A stretch of DNA of 64,000 bases. Source: Candidatus Margulisiibacteriota bacterium (GTDB lineage Bacteria; Margulisbacteria; WOR-1; O2-12-FULL-45-9; XYB2-FULL-48-7). A program made the translations under genes and the position numbers. This document shows positions 8,604-18,469 of this stretch, one piece after another (within the stretch, counting starts at the first letter, position 1; every line of letters begins with the position of its first letter). The DNA lies in NCBI GenBank assembly GCA_041661965.1, contig JBAZTH010000003.1, forward strand, positions 329,162-393,161. The letters are read 5' to 3'. The notes beneath the pieces were generated by a model. The model saw nothing but the letters and a program-made list of their open reading frames with translations, was not told the DNA's origin and searched no databases.

Positions 8604-9682
8604 TGAAACTGGCGATCGTCCATGATTATTTGAACCAGTTTGGGGGCGCGGAACGTTGTCTGGTTGATCTTCACGAGGTTTTTCCCGACGCGCCGATCTA
8701 CACCGCGATCTACGATCCGGAAAAAATGCCGCCGGTCTTCCGTGAAATGAAGATCGTGACTTCCTTTATGCAGCGCTTACCCGGGATCTTTAAACATTTC
8801 AAGAAATATCTTTTTCTTTATCCCTTCGCTTTTTCGAGCTTCGATCTGTCAAAGTATGATGTCATCCTTTCTTCCAGTTCCGCTTTTGCCAAAGGGGTCC
8901 GGAAACGGCCGGGGCAGGTCCATATTTGTTACTGCTATACTCCGATGCGCTTTGTCTGGCGCTATGACGACTACATTAAGCACGAAGCCCTGCCTGGTTG
9001 GCTGAAGCGGCTCCTGCCGCTCTTAATGGGTCCGCTCAAAACCTGGGACCTGAAAACCGCCGGTCAAGTCGATCGTTTTATCGCGATTTCCAGGCTGGTC
9101 GCTCAACGGATCAAAGAGCTTTACCATCGCGAATCTGATATAATATACCCGCCTGTTGATTGCGATCTTTTTCAGCCGACAGAGCGGTCGGGCGACTATT
9201 TTCTGGTCCTTTCCCGCCTTAACGCTTACAAGCGGATCGATCTCGTGATCGAAGCGTTCAATCGTTTAGCTTTGCCGTTAAAGATCGCGGGGGACGGTCC
9301 CGATCGCCGGCGCTTAGAATCGTTAAGCGGACCAAACGTTGAATTTCTGGGCCGCCTATCGGACCCGGCGGTTAAGCAAATGGTCGCTGAATGCCGCGGC
9401 CTGATCTTTCCGGGGGAAGAAGACTTTGGGATCGTCCCGGTTGAAGCGATGGCGGCCGGTCGGCCGGTGATCGCTTTTCGCGGCGGCGGCGCCCTGGAAA
9501 CGATCGTCGAGGGTGAGACCGGCCTCTTTTTTGACGAACCGACCCCGGAATCGCTGATTAAGGCGGTTGAAAAGTTCAAGCGTTTGACCTTTGATCCCCG
9601 GACCGTGCGGGCCCGGGCTTTGCAATTCGACCGAAAAATCTTTAAACAAAGGATGGCGGAATACGTTGAAAAAAACCAATAA
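8603..9682 (+). CDS. GT4-family glycosyltransferase
   Basis: 359 residues with two Rossmann domains. The N-terminal block MKLAIVHDYLNQFGGAERC and the C-terminal donor-site block FPGEEDFGIVPVEAMAAGRPVIAF (E-x7-E signature, near 270-290) are typical of family 4 retaining transferases such as mannosyl or rhamnosyl transferases. Probably adds a sugar to the lipid-linked oligosaccharide started by the polyprenyl transferase encoded 2.5 kb downstream. TGATG overlap with rfbD shows translational coupling. Sugar specificity cannot be read from the sequence. Confidence 0.9.
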   Translation: MKLAIVHDYLNQFGGAERCLVDLHEVFPDAPIYTAIYDPEKMPPVFREMKIVTSFMQRLPGIFKHFKKYLFLYPFAFSSFDLSKYDVILSSSSAFAKGVRKRPGQVHICYCYTPMRFVWRYDDYIKHEALPGWLKRLLPLLMGPLKTWDLKTAGQVDRFIAISRLVAQRIKELYHRESDIIYPPVDCDLFQPTERSGDYFLVLSRLNAYKRIDLVIEAFNRLALPLKIAGDGPDRRRLESLSGPNVEFLGRLSDPAVKQMVAECRGLIFPGEEDFGIVPVEAMAAGRPVIAFRGGGALETIVEGETGLFFDEPTPESLIKAVEKFKRLTFDPRTVRARALQFDRKIFKQRMAEYVEKNQ

Positions 9683-12197
9683 AGCCCGGCCTTTTTCTTT
9701 TGATCTGGCGCTTGAACTTTGTGTCCTACTGATCATTTTCCTGGTCCCGGTCATTTTTGACCGCCGGATCGGGATCGTTTTTTCCGGTACCAAGGTCGTT
9801 TGGCTTAGGACCTTCATCGTTATTGCCATGAGCTTGTGGTCCGCGAAATTGCTGATCACCGGCAAACATCGCTTCGTTCGGACCCCGCTCGATTGGCCGG
9901 TCCTGACCTTTGTTTTGACGACGACGGTCGCGGCGCTGACCTCGGTCCATGTCGTCACCAGCGTGGCCGGGTTTTACGGCCGGTTCGAAGGGTTGACGAC
10001 CTGGTATGCCTACGCCCTGCTCTTTTTTCTGACGACCAACTATATCCGTTCTTTCGACCAGATCAAGAGGCTGATCGTTATCGCTATTCCGGCGGCGACT
10101 ATCCAGGCGATCTACGGGATCATTGCCCGGGCCGGGATCGATCCTTACGCCTGGGGCGGGGTCCCGACCGTCATGCGGGTGATCGGGCTGATCGGTCAAC
10201 CCAACTTTTTTGCCGCTTTCGTGATTATGACCTTCTTTTTGACCCTGGCCCTGTTTCTGGAAAACCGGCAGGATGGTAACGATAATCCGGTCGGCTGGCA
10301 GGGCTTGACCCTGGCCAACTGGCTGCCGCTGGCGGCCTTCGTGTTCGTCAACGGTCTTTTTGTTTTCTTGATCTATTCGTTGGGGGCGTATGATGTTCCC
10401 CAGTGGATCATCGGTTTTATTTTAATGGGAGCGGCCGCACTATACCTGGCCTTTACTTACCGGCAGCTGCCGATTCTAGTCTGGGACGGCGTCCTGCTCG
10501 TTTCTTTGTTGCTGATGTATGTCGCGCTTCTTTACACCCAGAGCCGCGGCGGCTACATGGGTTTTTTCGCGGGGGCGGTCCTTTTTGCCCTCTATACCGG
10601 CCGGGCCCGGATTTTTGATAATCTTAAAAAACTATTCCTGCTGACGGCCGTGATCGCGGTTATGACCGGAGTGATTGCTTTTGACCCGGCTTTTTCGCCG
10701 TTCCAGCGCTTTACTTCGGAAGTGACGATCAAGAATAATTTCGATCCGGGGCCGAGCAAAGAAGACGCGCCAGAAACCGCTCCCCGGTTGGAATTGAAAG
10801 GGGCGGCCGGTTCCCGCGGCGAGACCTGGAAGAGCGCGGCTAAAATTATTGTCGATTATCCTTTGTTCGGTATCGGCCCGGAAGTTTTGAAAATGGTTTT
10901 CCCCCGGTACGAGACCGACATGTTTCGCTTTCTGGAAGCATTCCACGTCAAACAAGACCGTTGCCACAACGAATCGTTCGATGTCCCTGTCACTAAAGGT
11001 TTGATCACCTTTTTTGTTTATCTCTGGATCATCTTTACCGTATTTAAAGTCGGCACGAGGATTGCCAAGCGGACGACCGGAACGCAGAATCTCCTGATTT
11101 CGGGGACGATGGCGGCGATCCTCGCTTATCTGATCCAGAATCAGTTCAGTTTCGGCGTGGTGGCGATTACCTCTATCTTTTGGGCCCTTTGGGGGGTGGT
11201 CATGAGCCTCGATGCCGCGGACAAACTGCCGGCGCCGGAAGCCGGGAAGATTGCCTGGGACGATGTCCCCTGGCTGCCGCTGGCGGGCATCGTGGTGATT
11301 GCCGGCGGCTTGATCTATCTGTCGTTTATTCCGTTTTGGGGAGACCGTGATTTTAAGACCGGCAAGACTTATCTGGAAATGAAACGGGTCCCGGAGGCGG
11401 TCTTAAACCTTAGTCGTGCCCTGGCGGTCTATCCTTTCGAAGGGACGACGATCTCGCATTTGGGGATCGGGTATCTTAATCAGAATGACTTTGACAACGC
11501 GATCAAGGTCTTGATCTTCGGGACCAAGGCCGATCCTTATAATGCCGACAATTTCCTGATGCTGGCCAAAGTTTATTTGGTGCAATACGATCAGGGGAAC
11601 AAAGCGAAGCTTGGCGACGCTTACCGGATGTGCGAGATCGGGGTGAAGATCGATCCTTATTACGCCGAGATCTTTCAGTTGACGGGAATGATCTGGGAAC
11701 GCCGCGGCGACAAGTTGAAAGCGGCGCAGATGTATCAGAAGACCTTTATGATCAATCCGAATCTGGGGGACGCGATGCTGGCGATGGAAAAAGTCGCGCC
11801 GCCGGAATTCACCCGCCGGGCGTTCCGTCAGCTGTTTGATAAATATAAGGACCGGTATAATGTTTTGGAAAAACTGGGGACGTATTATTTGGGCCGGGGG
11901 GAGGTTGAGAAGGCGCTTGATCTTTCCCGCCGGCTGATGAGGATCGAACCGAACAGGGTCTCCGGCTATTTACTGGCCGGCGAGATTTATTTTAGCAAAA
12001 ACGATCTGAAGTCGGCCCAAAAAGCTTTCGAACAGGTTGTTTTCTTTGATCCCAAAAATGTTTCCGCCCACCAGGGGTTGGGGGCGGTTTATCTGAAACA
12101 AGGGGATCGGATAAAAGCCCGGGTCGAGTACGAACAGGTGCTGATCGTTGAGCCGGGGAATGAGCTGGCCAGAAAAATGGTCGCCACTCTCCGATAA
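9666..12197 (+). CDS. O-antigen ligase/polymerase-like membrane protein with TPR tail
   Basis: 843 residues from TTG 9666, which overlaps the preceding gene; AAAGGATGG lies about 10 nt upstream. The first 550 residues hold roughly a dozen transmembrane helices and the Wzy_C/O-antigen-ligase block, with TQSRGGYMGFF near 300 and a periplasmic loop ending around PLFGIGPEVLK. After a helix near 540-560, residues 580-840 form at least six TPR-like repeats (for example YLNQNDFDNAIKVL and AKVYLVQYDQ). Members polymerise or ligate glycans, or O-glycosylate proteins, in the outer face of the inner membrane. Which of these applies is not decidable here. Confidence 0.83.
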   Translation: MKKTNKARPFSFDLALELCVLLIIFLVPVIFDRRIGIVFSGTKVVWLRTFIVIAMSLWSAKLLITGKHRFVRTPLDWPVLTFVLTTTVAALTSVHVVTSVAGFYGRFEGLTTWYAYALLFFLTTNYIRSFDQIKRLIVIAIPAATIQAIYGIIARAGIDPYAWGGVPTVMRVIGLIGQPNFFAAFVIMTFFLTLALFLENRQDGNDNPVGWQGLTLANWLPLAAFVFVNGLFVFLIYSLGAYDVPQWIIGFILMGAAALYLAFTYRQLPILVWDGVLLVSLLLMYVALLYTQSRGGYMGFFAGAVLFALYTGRARIFDNLKKLFLLTAVIAVMTGVIAFDPAFSPFQRFTSEVTIKNNFDPGPSKEDAPETAPRLELKGAAGSRGETWKSAAKIIVDYPLFGIGPEVLKMVFPRYETDMFRFLEAFHVKQDRCHNESFDVPVTKGLITFFVYLWIIFTVFKVGTRIAKRTTGTQNLLISGTMAAILAYLIQNQFSFGVVAITSIFWALWGVVMSLDAADKLPAPEAGKIAWDDVPWLPLAGIVVIAGGLIYLSFIPFWGDRDFKTGKTYLEMKRVPEAVLNLSRALAVYPFEGTTISHLGIGYLNQNDFDNAIKVLIFGTKADPYNADNFLMLAKVYLVQYDQGNKAKLGDAYRMCEIGVKIDPYYAEIFQLTGMIWERRGDKLKAAQMYQKTFMINPNLGDAMLAMEKVAPPEFTRRAFRQLFDKYKDRYNVLEKLGTYYLGRGEVEKALDLSRRLMRIEPNRVSGYLLAGEIYFSKNDLKSAQKAFEQVVFFDPKNVSAHQGLGAVYLKQGDRIKARVEYEQVLIVEPGNELARKMVATLR

Positions 12198-12206
12198 AGG
12201 AGCCGG

Positions 12207-13598
12207 ATGCTCAAGCTATTTTTGGATATCATCCTGATCAATCTTTCTTTTATTTTGGCCTACTATTTTCGGTTCAAGGTCTTGATGTTCATCGCGCCGA
12301 CCTCGATCCCGGTCTTCGGCCAATATCTTTCCTCGCTGGTCTTTATTACCGTGATGTGGCTGGCGGTTTTCCGCTTGGTCGGTGTTTACGACCAGAAAAA
12401 ATTCACCGCTTTGATCGACGAGCTGGCCTTGCTTCTTTGGGGAGTGATCTGCGCCAGCCTGGTCTTGGTGGGGCTCCTTTTCCTTTCCAGGGGACTTTGG
12501 TTCTCTCGGTTGGTCTTGGCCAATGTCTGGTGGATCTCTTTTCTGCTTTTGGCGGCCAGCCGCTTGATCATGGCTTACGTTCGCCGGCTTTTATATGCCC
12601 GCGGTTTTGCTTTGAAACGGACGTTGGTCCTGGGGGCCGGGGAGATGGGGGCGACGATGACGATGAAAATGATCGCCGACAAGGGCTTGGGTTATCAGGT
12701 TATCGGTTTTCTTGACGATGATCCGGCCAAAGCGGGACGGACGATCCTGGGGTTGCCGGTCTTGGGGCCGCTTTACAAGACGAAGGAGCTGGTTCGCGAA
12801 CAAAAGATCGATTACGTGATCATTGCCAGCGCCAAGATCCCGGCCGAGACCACTCTAGATATCATTACCGAATGCGAACGTTACGGGATCGAGTTTAAGA
12901 TCGTCCCGGGGATCCTGGAGATCATTGCCAGCCGGGTCGATGCCGATGAGCTGGGCGGGATCCCGATTCTGACCGTTTCCGAGATCAGATTGAAAAGCTA
13001 CAACGCGATCATCAAGCGTTTTGTCGATGTGCTTCTTTCCGGGTCGGCCATTATTGTTCTTTCCCCGGTTTTTATTTTGTTTTCGATCCTGATCAAAGCG
13101 ACTTCCCCGGGGCCGGTTTTTTATTGTCAGGAACGGGTCGGATTGGACGGTAAACTCTTTAAAATGTTCAAATTCCGTTCGATGGTTGATAAAGCGGATG
13201 AAAAGATCAAGGAGCTTCAGCCGCGCTCTGAAGTCGGCGAATATATTTTCAAAATAAAGAATGACCCGCGAATCACTCCTTTGGGCCGATTGATGCGGCG
13301 CTACAGCATCGACGAACTGCCGCAATTCTTCAATGTCTTTTTCGGCACGATGAGTCTGGTCGGCCCGCGACCGCCGCTGCCGCGCGAAGTCGAGAAGTAT
13401 AATTCCTGGCATAAGAAGAGATTGCGGGTCAGACCGGCGATCACCGGTCCCTGGCAGGTTTCAGGGCGGTCCCACCTGCCGTTTGAAGACATGGTCCGCT
13501 TGGACATCTACTACATCGAGAATTGGTCGCTTTGGCTGGATTTTAAAATACTTTGTCGGACCGTTCCGGTGGTTTTGACCGGAAGCGGGGCTTATTAA
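12207..13598 (+). CDS. Polyprenyl-phosphate sugar-1-phosphate transferase (WbaP/WcaJ type)
   Basis: 463 residues. Four to five N-terminal helices, a central CoA-binding-like Rossmann domain ([13 protein letters not shown] near 141), then the bacterial sugar transferase domain with [32 protein letters not shown] and [11 protein letters not shown]. It starts oligosaccharide synthesis by moving a sugar-1-phosphate to undecaprenyl phosphate. With the GT4 and ligase genes it gives an initiating enzyme, an elongating enzyme and a polymerase or ligase. Convergent with the minus-strand gene next door, with which its last bases overlap. Confidence 0.93.
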   Translation: MLKLFLDIILINLSFILAYYFRFKVLMFIAPTSIPVFGQYLSSLVFITVMWLAVFRLVGVYDQKKFTALIDELALLLWGVICASLVLVGLLFLSRGLWFSRLVLANVWWISFLLLAASRLIMAYVRRLLYARGFALKRTLVLGAGEMGATMTMKMIADKGLGYQVIGFLDDDPAKAGRTILGLPVLGPLYKTKELVREQKIDYVIIASAKIPAETTLDIITECERYGIEFKIVPGILEIIASRVDADELGGIPILTVSEIRLKSYNAIIKRFVDVLLSGSAIIVLSPVFILFSILIKATSPGPVFYCQERVGLDGKLFKMFKFRSMVDKADEKIKELQPRSEVGEYIFKIKNDPRITPLGRLMRRYSIDELPQFFNVFFGTMSLVGPRPPLPREVEKYNSWHKKRLRVRPAITGPWQVSGRSHLPFEDMVRLDIYYIENWSLWLDFKILCRTVPVVLTGSGAY

Positions 13599-16150
13599 CG
13601 ATAAACGATCAGTTTTCCCCGCATTATTTCACTTTTGCCGCCGCTGGAGAGCAAGATCGCGTACGGATAAACGCCGTTCGCGACCGTCAGGCCGAAATGA
13701 TCATGCCCATCCCAGGTGAAAATGTTGGTGGTCGCGGCCAGGGACTCTTTCTTCCAGATCAGTTCACCGGTTAGATTGAAGATGTATATTTTGACGTCGA
13801 TCGGCGGCGTAAGTCCGGCCCCTAAACGGCAGATGAAATAGGTCCGGCCGTCGGCCGTCGGCGAAAATGGGTTGGGGGCGTTGCCGATCTCCGTGAGCAT
13901 CGTGCCGGAAGCTTTGACCGCTGAAAAGAAGCTGATCGTTTGGGTCGACGAATTGCCGGCTTGGTCCCGGCCCTCGACCATGATCAGATTGTTGCCGGTT
14001 TGGACCGGGACCTCGATTGAAAACGAAGTCGAACCCGGGACGTAGGAGCCGATTCTTTTTCCGTTATTGGTAATAACGACTTCGGTGAGATAACGATCTT
14101 CGACCGCCCCTTTGATAAGCAACGTTTGCCGGCTGGTTACTTCCGGCGTCCCGTCCAATCCCAGCCGCGGAGCTTGGGTATCGACGCAAAGACGGTAGGT
14201 TTGCTCCGGCCCGCTGTTGCCGATCCGGTCGCGCGGCAAAATGGTCGCTTCATAAGTTCCGTCAGCCAACGGGAACGGACTGCGCGCCCAAAGCGCCTCG
14301 CCGCTGCCGAAAACCTCGCAACTGACCGGGCCGATCTTGACGATTGTGCCGGACAGATCGATCCCGCTCCCCTGATCGGCGAGCGGGATCGGCAGTTCAA
14401 AGGCGGAGTTGCCAAAGACCGTCGCGCCGCCGGTCACGGTTAAGGTCGGCGGCGTAGAGTCAATATTTAGCGGGAAGATTTTATGGTTTTCAAACAATTT
14501 TACTTCGAGCTCCGTCGACCCGTCTTTGAGCGGCGCGGGGAGAGGGACGATCCCGGAGAGCGATCGACTCGCTTTGTCGTAAATCAGGGTCTCCGCCAAA
14601 GACTGTCCGGCGACGGTTAAAATAGCTTCATCTTCATCCTCGAGCTCGTTCTTTGGGTCGCTAACCTGGAGTTCCAGGAAGACTGCCGCGCCCGGCCTTA
14701 ACCAGTCGGTCGCAGAAGGTTTTATAAGTTTCAGCCGGATCGTGGTGGGGACGGAATAGTTTACGGAGAAAAGTTTCCGGACGGAATTTCCGGCTTCGTC
14801 CGTTGCCGTTAAGATAAAGTCATTTGAACCAGGATTCAACTGGCAAGTTAGTTCAAACGTTCCGATCTGACTGACCCCCGGCTGGTTGTTGATGGTTAAG
14901 GTTGCGATTTCATTTAAACTGCCGGTCAGCCGATAGGGGGTATCCAGCGTTTCCCGGCTTGAGGTAAGGATTAGCGCTGGGGGGGTCCGATCTAGTTTAA
15001 AGACGGGCGTGTTTATCAGGGTGTAGGTCATAAAACCGTCGCTGATCTTCAAACTGGCAAAATATGATCCGTCCGCCAGGTCGGCCGGCAAAGAAAAGAT
15101 CTCGTTGCCGGAGCCGGGGAGGGCGATTTTAGTTATGGTCCTGGTGTTCAGCGGAAAAAAATCTTTGTCCGGCGAGAGCGAGATCGTCCAGATGGCCGGA
15201 TCGGCCAACAGGAGGTTTGTCGCCGTTTCCAGCGAAGCGCGGTCGTTCTTAACGGTCAATTGGTAGTTCTGCGCCGCCGGCGGAAAAAGCTCTTTCAGCG
15301 TCAGTTCCGCCGGTAATGTTCCGGCGAGAGGGGCTAAGTAACGCCATTTGTCCCCGTCATAAAACAGGCGGAGCGGCGGTCCGATCTCGATCCGTTTCGG
15401 CGAGGAAAAAGAAACTCCGTAATCAAGAGAGGTTATCAGCTGGGTTTCGGTGCGGTCTAAATATTGCTGTTGCCAAAGGATCAGCGGCCCGGCCGGTCCC
15501 TGGGCCAGCCGCGCCAAAACGATCGGGTCAAAGCTTTCGACCAGTTTTTTTAAGCCGGTCTTGGCCGAATAGTAATAGAGGCGCGACCGTTCCGGTTGTT
15601 TACTGGTCGTGACCAGGACCAGGGCGCAGCCATTTTGCCCGTCCGGCCGGAGCTCCAGTTGTCCGATGCTTTCACCGGTTGGAGCGATCAGCTCCGCCTG
15701 ATGCCAGGTTTCGCCGCCGTCTTTGGAACTGGTCAAATAGACGACCGGTTTGCGTTCGAAAGAGAGGGTTTCGCTTTGCCAGGCGGCAAACAATTGGTCG
15801 CCGCTGCTGATTAGCCGGGGCGATGAAGCGGGGCCGGCCAGGCGTCGGGCGGGAATAAAGGCCAGGTTGTTGCCGCTCGAGCGGGTAAAATAAACTTCCC
15901 GCGATACTTCGAAGACCAGGAAATTGATCGAGTTCGGATCGACCGCGAGATCGTATGATTCAACGGAGAGAGCGAGCGTTTGCGTCGGCGCGAAAGTTTT
16001 TCCCTGATCGGGGGACCGGGCGACTTTAACGCTTTTGCCGTCCAGCCAGGATTGAAGCAGATTGCCCGAAGAGTCGTAAATTACTTGCGGAGCGGCAAAA
16101 GCGCCGTTGACCCCGAAAAAAAGCAGTAATAACGCTATTTTTAGCTTCAC
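13595..16150 (-). CDS. Large secreted protein: BNR-like N-terminus, Ig-like domains, FlgD-like C-terminal domain
   Basis: 851 residues from GTG 16150 (TTG 16156 is possible). A signal peptide ends near FFGVNGAFA. The first 330 residues carry BNR/sialidase-type repeats (SPDQGKTF, SKDGGETW), suggesting a beta-propeller. Residues 370-760 hold several Ig-like modules. The last 90 residues (from PNPFSPTADG to GKLIVYR) match the FlgD Ig-like C-terminal domain found in secreted proteins of outer-membrane bacteria, where such tails can act as sorting signals. Probably an exported surface or extracellular protein; substrate unknown. The promoter places the transcription start almost at the start codon. 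Confidence 0.75.
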   Translation of the reverse strand: MKLKIALLLLFFGVNGAFAAPQVIYDSSGNLLQSWLDGKSVKVARSPDQGKTFAPTQTLALSVESYDLAVDPNSINFLVFEVSREVYFTRSSGNNLAFIPARRLAGPASSPRLISSGDQLFAAWQSETLSFERKPVVYLTSSKDGGETWHQAELIAPTGESIGQLELRPDGQNGCALVLVTTSKQPERSRLYYYSAKTGLKKLVESFDPIVLARLAQGPAGPLILWQQQYLDRTETQLITSLDYGVSFSSPKRIEIGPPLRLFYDGDKWRYLAPLAGTLPAELTLKELFPPAAQNYQLTVKNDRASLETATNLLLADPAIWTISLSPDKDFFPLNTRTITKIALPGSGNEIFSLPADLADGSYFASLKISDGFMTYTLINTPVFKLDRTPPALILTSSRETLDTPYRLTGSLNEIATLTINNQPGVSQIGTFELTCQLNPGSNDFILTATDEAGNSVRKLFSVNYSVPTTIRLKLIKPSATDWLRPGAAVFLELQVSDPKNELEDEDEAILTVAGQSLAETLIYDKASRSLSGIVPLPAPLKDGSTELEVKLFENHKIFPLNIDSTPPTLTVTGGATVFGNSAFELPIPLADQGSGIDLSGTIVKIGPVSCEVFGSGEALWARSPFPLADGTYEATILPRDRIGNSGPEQTYRLCVDTQAPRLGLDGTPEVTSRQTLLIKGAVEDRYLTEVVITNNGKRIGSYVPGSTSFSIEVPVQTGNNLIMVEGRDQAGNSSTQTISFFSAVKASGTMLTEIGNAPNPFSPTADGRTYFICRLGAGLTPPIDVKIYIFNLTGELIWKKESLAATTNIFTWDGHDHFGLTVANGVYPYAILLSSGGKSEIMRGKLIVYR

Positions 16151-16156
16151 GGGCAA

Positions 16157-16185
16157 ATTTTAGCATTCTTTACTTGGCATAGCAA
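16157..16185 (-). promoter_or_regulatory. Sigma-70-type leaderless promoter of the minus-strand secreted protein
   Basis: On the minus strand TTGCTA (16185-16180), 17 nt, then TAAAAT (16162-16157). The GTG start at 16150 is 6 nt beyond the -10 box, so the mRNA has essentially no leader. It interleaves with the divergent promoter of the oxidoreductase gene. Confidence 0.6.
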
Positions 16186-16197
16186 ATCAGTTATAAT
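16169..16197 (+). promoter_or_regulatory. Sigma-70-type promoter of the GGR-like oxidoreductase
   Basis: TTTACT (16169-16174), 17 nt, then a perfect TATAAT (16192-16197). ATG at 16209 is 11 nt after the -10 box, giving a leader of only a few nucleotides. Confidence 0.6.
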
Positions 16198-16208
16198 CAC
16201 TCTGAAAG

Positions 16209-17357
16209 ATGAAAAAACCTTCAAAAATCGTCATTGTTGGGGCCGGTCCGGTCGGCTGTTATCTCGGCCAACTTTTAAAACAACAAGGGTTTGATCCGGT
16301 CATTTTGGAAGAGCACCCCGAAGTCGGGAAACCTGTCCAATGCGCCGGGATCGTCGGCCGGGGTCTTTTCGAGGACTTGCGGCTACCGCTTTCCCAAAGA
16401 TCGATCCTCAACGTCATCGACGGGTCAAAGATATCGTACCGCGACCAGTCGTTCGAATTAAATCGTCCCAAAGTTGCCTACATCATCGACCGCGAGATCT
16501 TTGATAAAGAACTTAGCCACAAACTTAACATTGAATACAATACCCGCCTTAACGATATCAAGAAGATCAAGGACGGTTACGTGTTGGAAACGAACAACGG
16601 CGAGTATTTTACCGAGATCGTGATCGGGGCCGACGGCCCAAACTCCCGGGTCCGCAAGGCGCTGTCGTTCTTTTCCGAGATGCGGCTTTACCGCGGTTAT
16701 CAGTACCGGGTCAAAATGAAGCTGGACCGGCTCGATCGGGTCGTGACCGATTACAACGTTCCGTTCTCGCTTTTTAACTGGATCATTCCCGAAGGGGAGA
16801 ATGGACTGGTCAGGATCGGAACGATTTCCAATAATCCTTACCAGGACCTGAACGCTTTTATCGAACGGCAGAAACTGGAATTCGAGTTGGTGGAGAAAAA
16901 CGCCGGGGCCATTCCGATTGGGACCTGCCAGCTGGTCAAGGAATGGGCGGCGCTGGTCGGTGATGCCGCCTGCCAAATCAAACCGATCACTTCCGGCGGG
17001 ATATATTACGGCCTGAAATCGGCCGAACTGCTGGCCGACGCCGTAAAGGCGGGGAATCTGTCCCAATATGAGATCCGCTGGGCGGAGGAATTCGGCCAGG
17101 AGATCAAGACCTGCCTTCTGATCCGCAATGTCCTGGAAAACATGGACGAAAAAGTCCTGGCCAAGGTCTTCGATTACGTTCGCGACAATGCCAAAGTCCT
17201 GGAAACGATGGGTGATTTTGAGAACCATTCCTCGGTCGTTTGGGCGCTGCTTTCCAATCCGCGGACCTATTCGACCGCCGGGTTGGTTTTAATGGGAATG
17301 GTTAAGAACCCTAAATTTTTGCTCCAGTCGCTGCTCAAGTTCCCCCGCAACAAATGA
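16209..17357 (+). CDS. Geranylgeranyl-reductase-like FAD-dependent oxidoreductase
   Basis: 382 residues. N-terminal FAD-binding GAGPVGCYLGQLL, the PxxCxG-type motif in KPVQCAGIVG, YIIDREIFDKEL near 96 and the second dinucleotide motif ALVGDAACQIKPITSGGI near 254. These are signatures of the geranylgeranyl reductase family (ChlP, archaeal lipid GGR, menaquinone-specific reductases), which saturate isoprenoid chains. The true substrate here could be a quinone side chain or a polyprenol. ispF (isoprenoid precursor) lies 600 bp downstream, in keeping with isoprenoid chemistry. The stop overlaps the next gene's ATG. Confidence 0.85.
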   Translation: MKKPSKIVIVGAGPVGCYLGQLLKQQGFDPVILEEHPEVGKPVQCAGIVGRGLFEDLRLPLSQRSILNVIDGSKISYRDQSFELNRPKVAYIIDREIFDKELSHKLNIEYNTRLNDIKKIKDGYVLETNNGEYFTEIVIGADGPNSRVRKALSFFSEMRLYRGYQYRVKMKLDRLDRVVTDYNVPFSLFNWIIPEGENGLVRIGTISNNPYQDLNAFIERQKLEFELVEKNAGAIPIGTCQLVKEWAALVGDAACQIKPITSGGIYYGLKSAELLADAVKAGNLSQYEIRWAEEFGQEIKTCLLIRNVLENMDEKVLAKVFDYVRDNAKVLETMGDFENHSSVVWALLSNPRTYSTAGLVLMGMVKNPKFLLQSLLKFPRNK

Positions 17358-17953
17358 TCAGAAAATTCCTCAATTTATTAGTGGTCCTTCTGGTCGTGGG
17401 GGGCGGGCTTTATTTAGCTCATCCGCTGATCCTCCAAAGCCTGGCTGATTTTCTTATCGTTAACGACAAATTGGAGAAAGCCGACCTGATCGTCGTGCTG
17501 GCCGGCGACTATAACGGTGAACGGGTCAGGCGAGCGGTCCAGCTCTACCGCCTGGGGTACGCGCCGGCCGTTTTGATGTCGGGCGGGCCGATGGGCTGGA
17601 AAGTGACCCATGCCGGGAACATGAAAAAGGAAGCTTTGGCCCTGGGGGTGCCGGCCAGAGCGATCCTGATTCAGGATCGTTCTTTTTCGACGTTAGAGGA
17701 CGCGCTCTATTCTCTGCCGATCGTCCAGGAACAAAAGGCCTACTCGATTATCGTCGTTACTTCGCCGCAGCATTCTCGGCGGGCGGCCCGGGTCTTCCGC
17801 AGAGTCTTTGAGCCGGAGAAGATCTCCGTCTTGATCTCCCCGGTCAAAAACAGCAGTTTCAATCCTACGCGATGGTGGACCAGGCATGAAGAGAGCTCCG
17901 CTGTTCTTTGGGAATTTGGTTCGCTTGTATTTTACTTTATCAAAGGGTATTAA
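17354..17953 (+). CDS. DUF218 / YdcF-SanA-ElyC family protein
   Basis: 199 residues with an N-terminal transmembrane helix (about 5-25, [13 protein letters not shown]) and a DUF218 domain: [22 protein letters not shown], a glycine-rich MSGGPMGW, then [15 protein letters not shown]. Relatives such as SanA and ElyC act in envelope integrity and lipid-carrier metabolism, with unclear chemistry. An ATGA-type overlap couples it to the GGR-like gene. Inner-membrane anchored, catalytic part probably outside. Confidence 0.85.
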   Translation: MIRKFLNLLVVLLVVGGGLYLAHPLILQSLADFLIVNDKLEKADLIVVLAGDYNGERVRRAVQLYRLGYAPAVLMSGGPMGWKVTHAGNMKKEALALGVPARAILIQDRSFSTLEDALYSLPIVQEQKAYSIIVVTSPQHSRRAARVFRRVFEPEKISVLISPVKNSSFNPTRWWTRHEESSAVLWEFGSLVFYFIKGY

Positions 17954-17984
17954 TAAGTTAGAATTACAGAGAGGAGCAATTAAC

Positions 17985-18467
17985 GTGAGAATTGGGTTTG
18001 GTTACGATGTTCATAAGCTAGTCAAAGGGCGCCCCCTGATCCTCGGCGGGGTCGAGATCCCGCATGAGAAAGGGCTTCTTGGCTGGTCCGACGCTGACGT
18101 TCTGCTCCATGCCATTATCGACGCGATGATCGGCGCTATCGGCGAGGGGGATATCGGGGCCCATTTTCCGCCCGGTAACCCGGAGTACAAAGGGATATCC
18201 AGCCTTAAATTACTGGAGTTTGTTAATGAGTTGCTGCGCAGCCGTGGCTATTCCATCGCTAATATCGATTCGACCATTGTGGCGGAAGAGCCCTATTTCG
18301 CCCCTCATATCCCGGCGATGCGGCAGGCGATCGCGGGGAAACTGGAGATCCCGGAGACGGCGGTCAACGTCAAGGGGAAAACCGAGGAAAAGCTTGGTTT
18401 CACCGGGTCTAAAAAAGGGATCAAAGCTTACGCCGTCTGTTTGGTCCATCGGGAGATCACGAAGTAA
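17985..18467 (+). CDS. ispF: 2-C-methyl-D-erythritol 2,4-cyclodiphosphate synthase
   Basis: 160 residues from GTG 17985, preceded by GAGGAG at 8 nt. Metal-binding signature GYDVHKL near residues 6-12, [13 protein letters not shown] near 34-46, and the C-terminal [10 protein letters not shown] block are all present. It forms MEcPP in the MEP route to IPP and DMAPP, so the organism makes isoprenoids by the non-mevalonate path. The frame extends upstream to 17886 inside the DUF218 gene, but the GTG with its ribosome site is the family start. pdxJ follows after 2 nt. Confidence 0.95.
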   Translation: MRIGFGYDVHKLVKGRPLILGGVEIPHEKGLLGWSDADVLLHAIIDAMIGAIGEGDIGAHFPPGNPEYKGISSLKLLEFVNELLRSRGYSIANIDSTIVAEEPYFAPHIPAMRQAIAGKLEIPETAVNVKGKTEEKLGFTGSKKGIKAYAVCLVHREITK

Positions 18468-18469
18468 AA

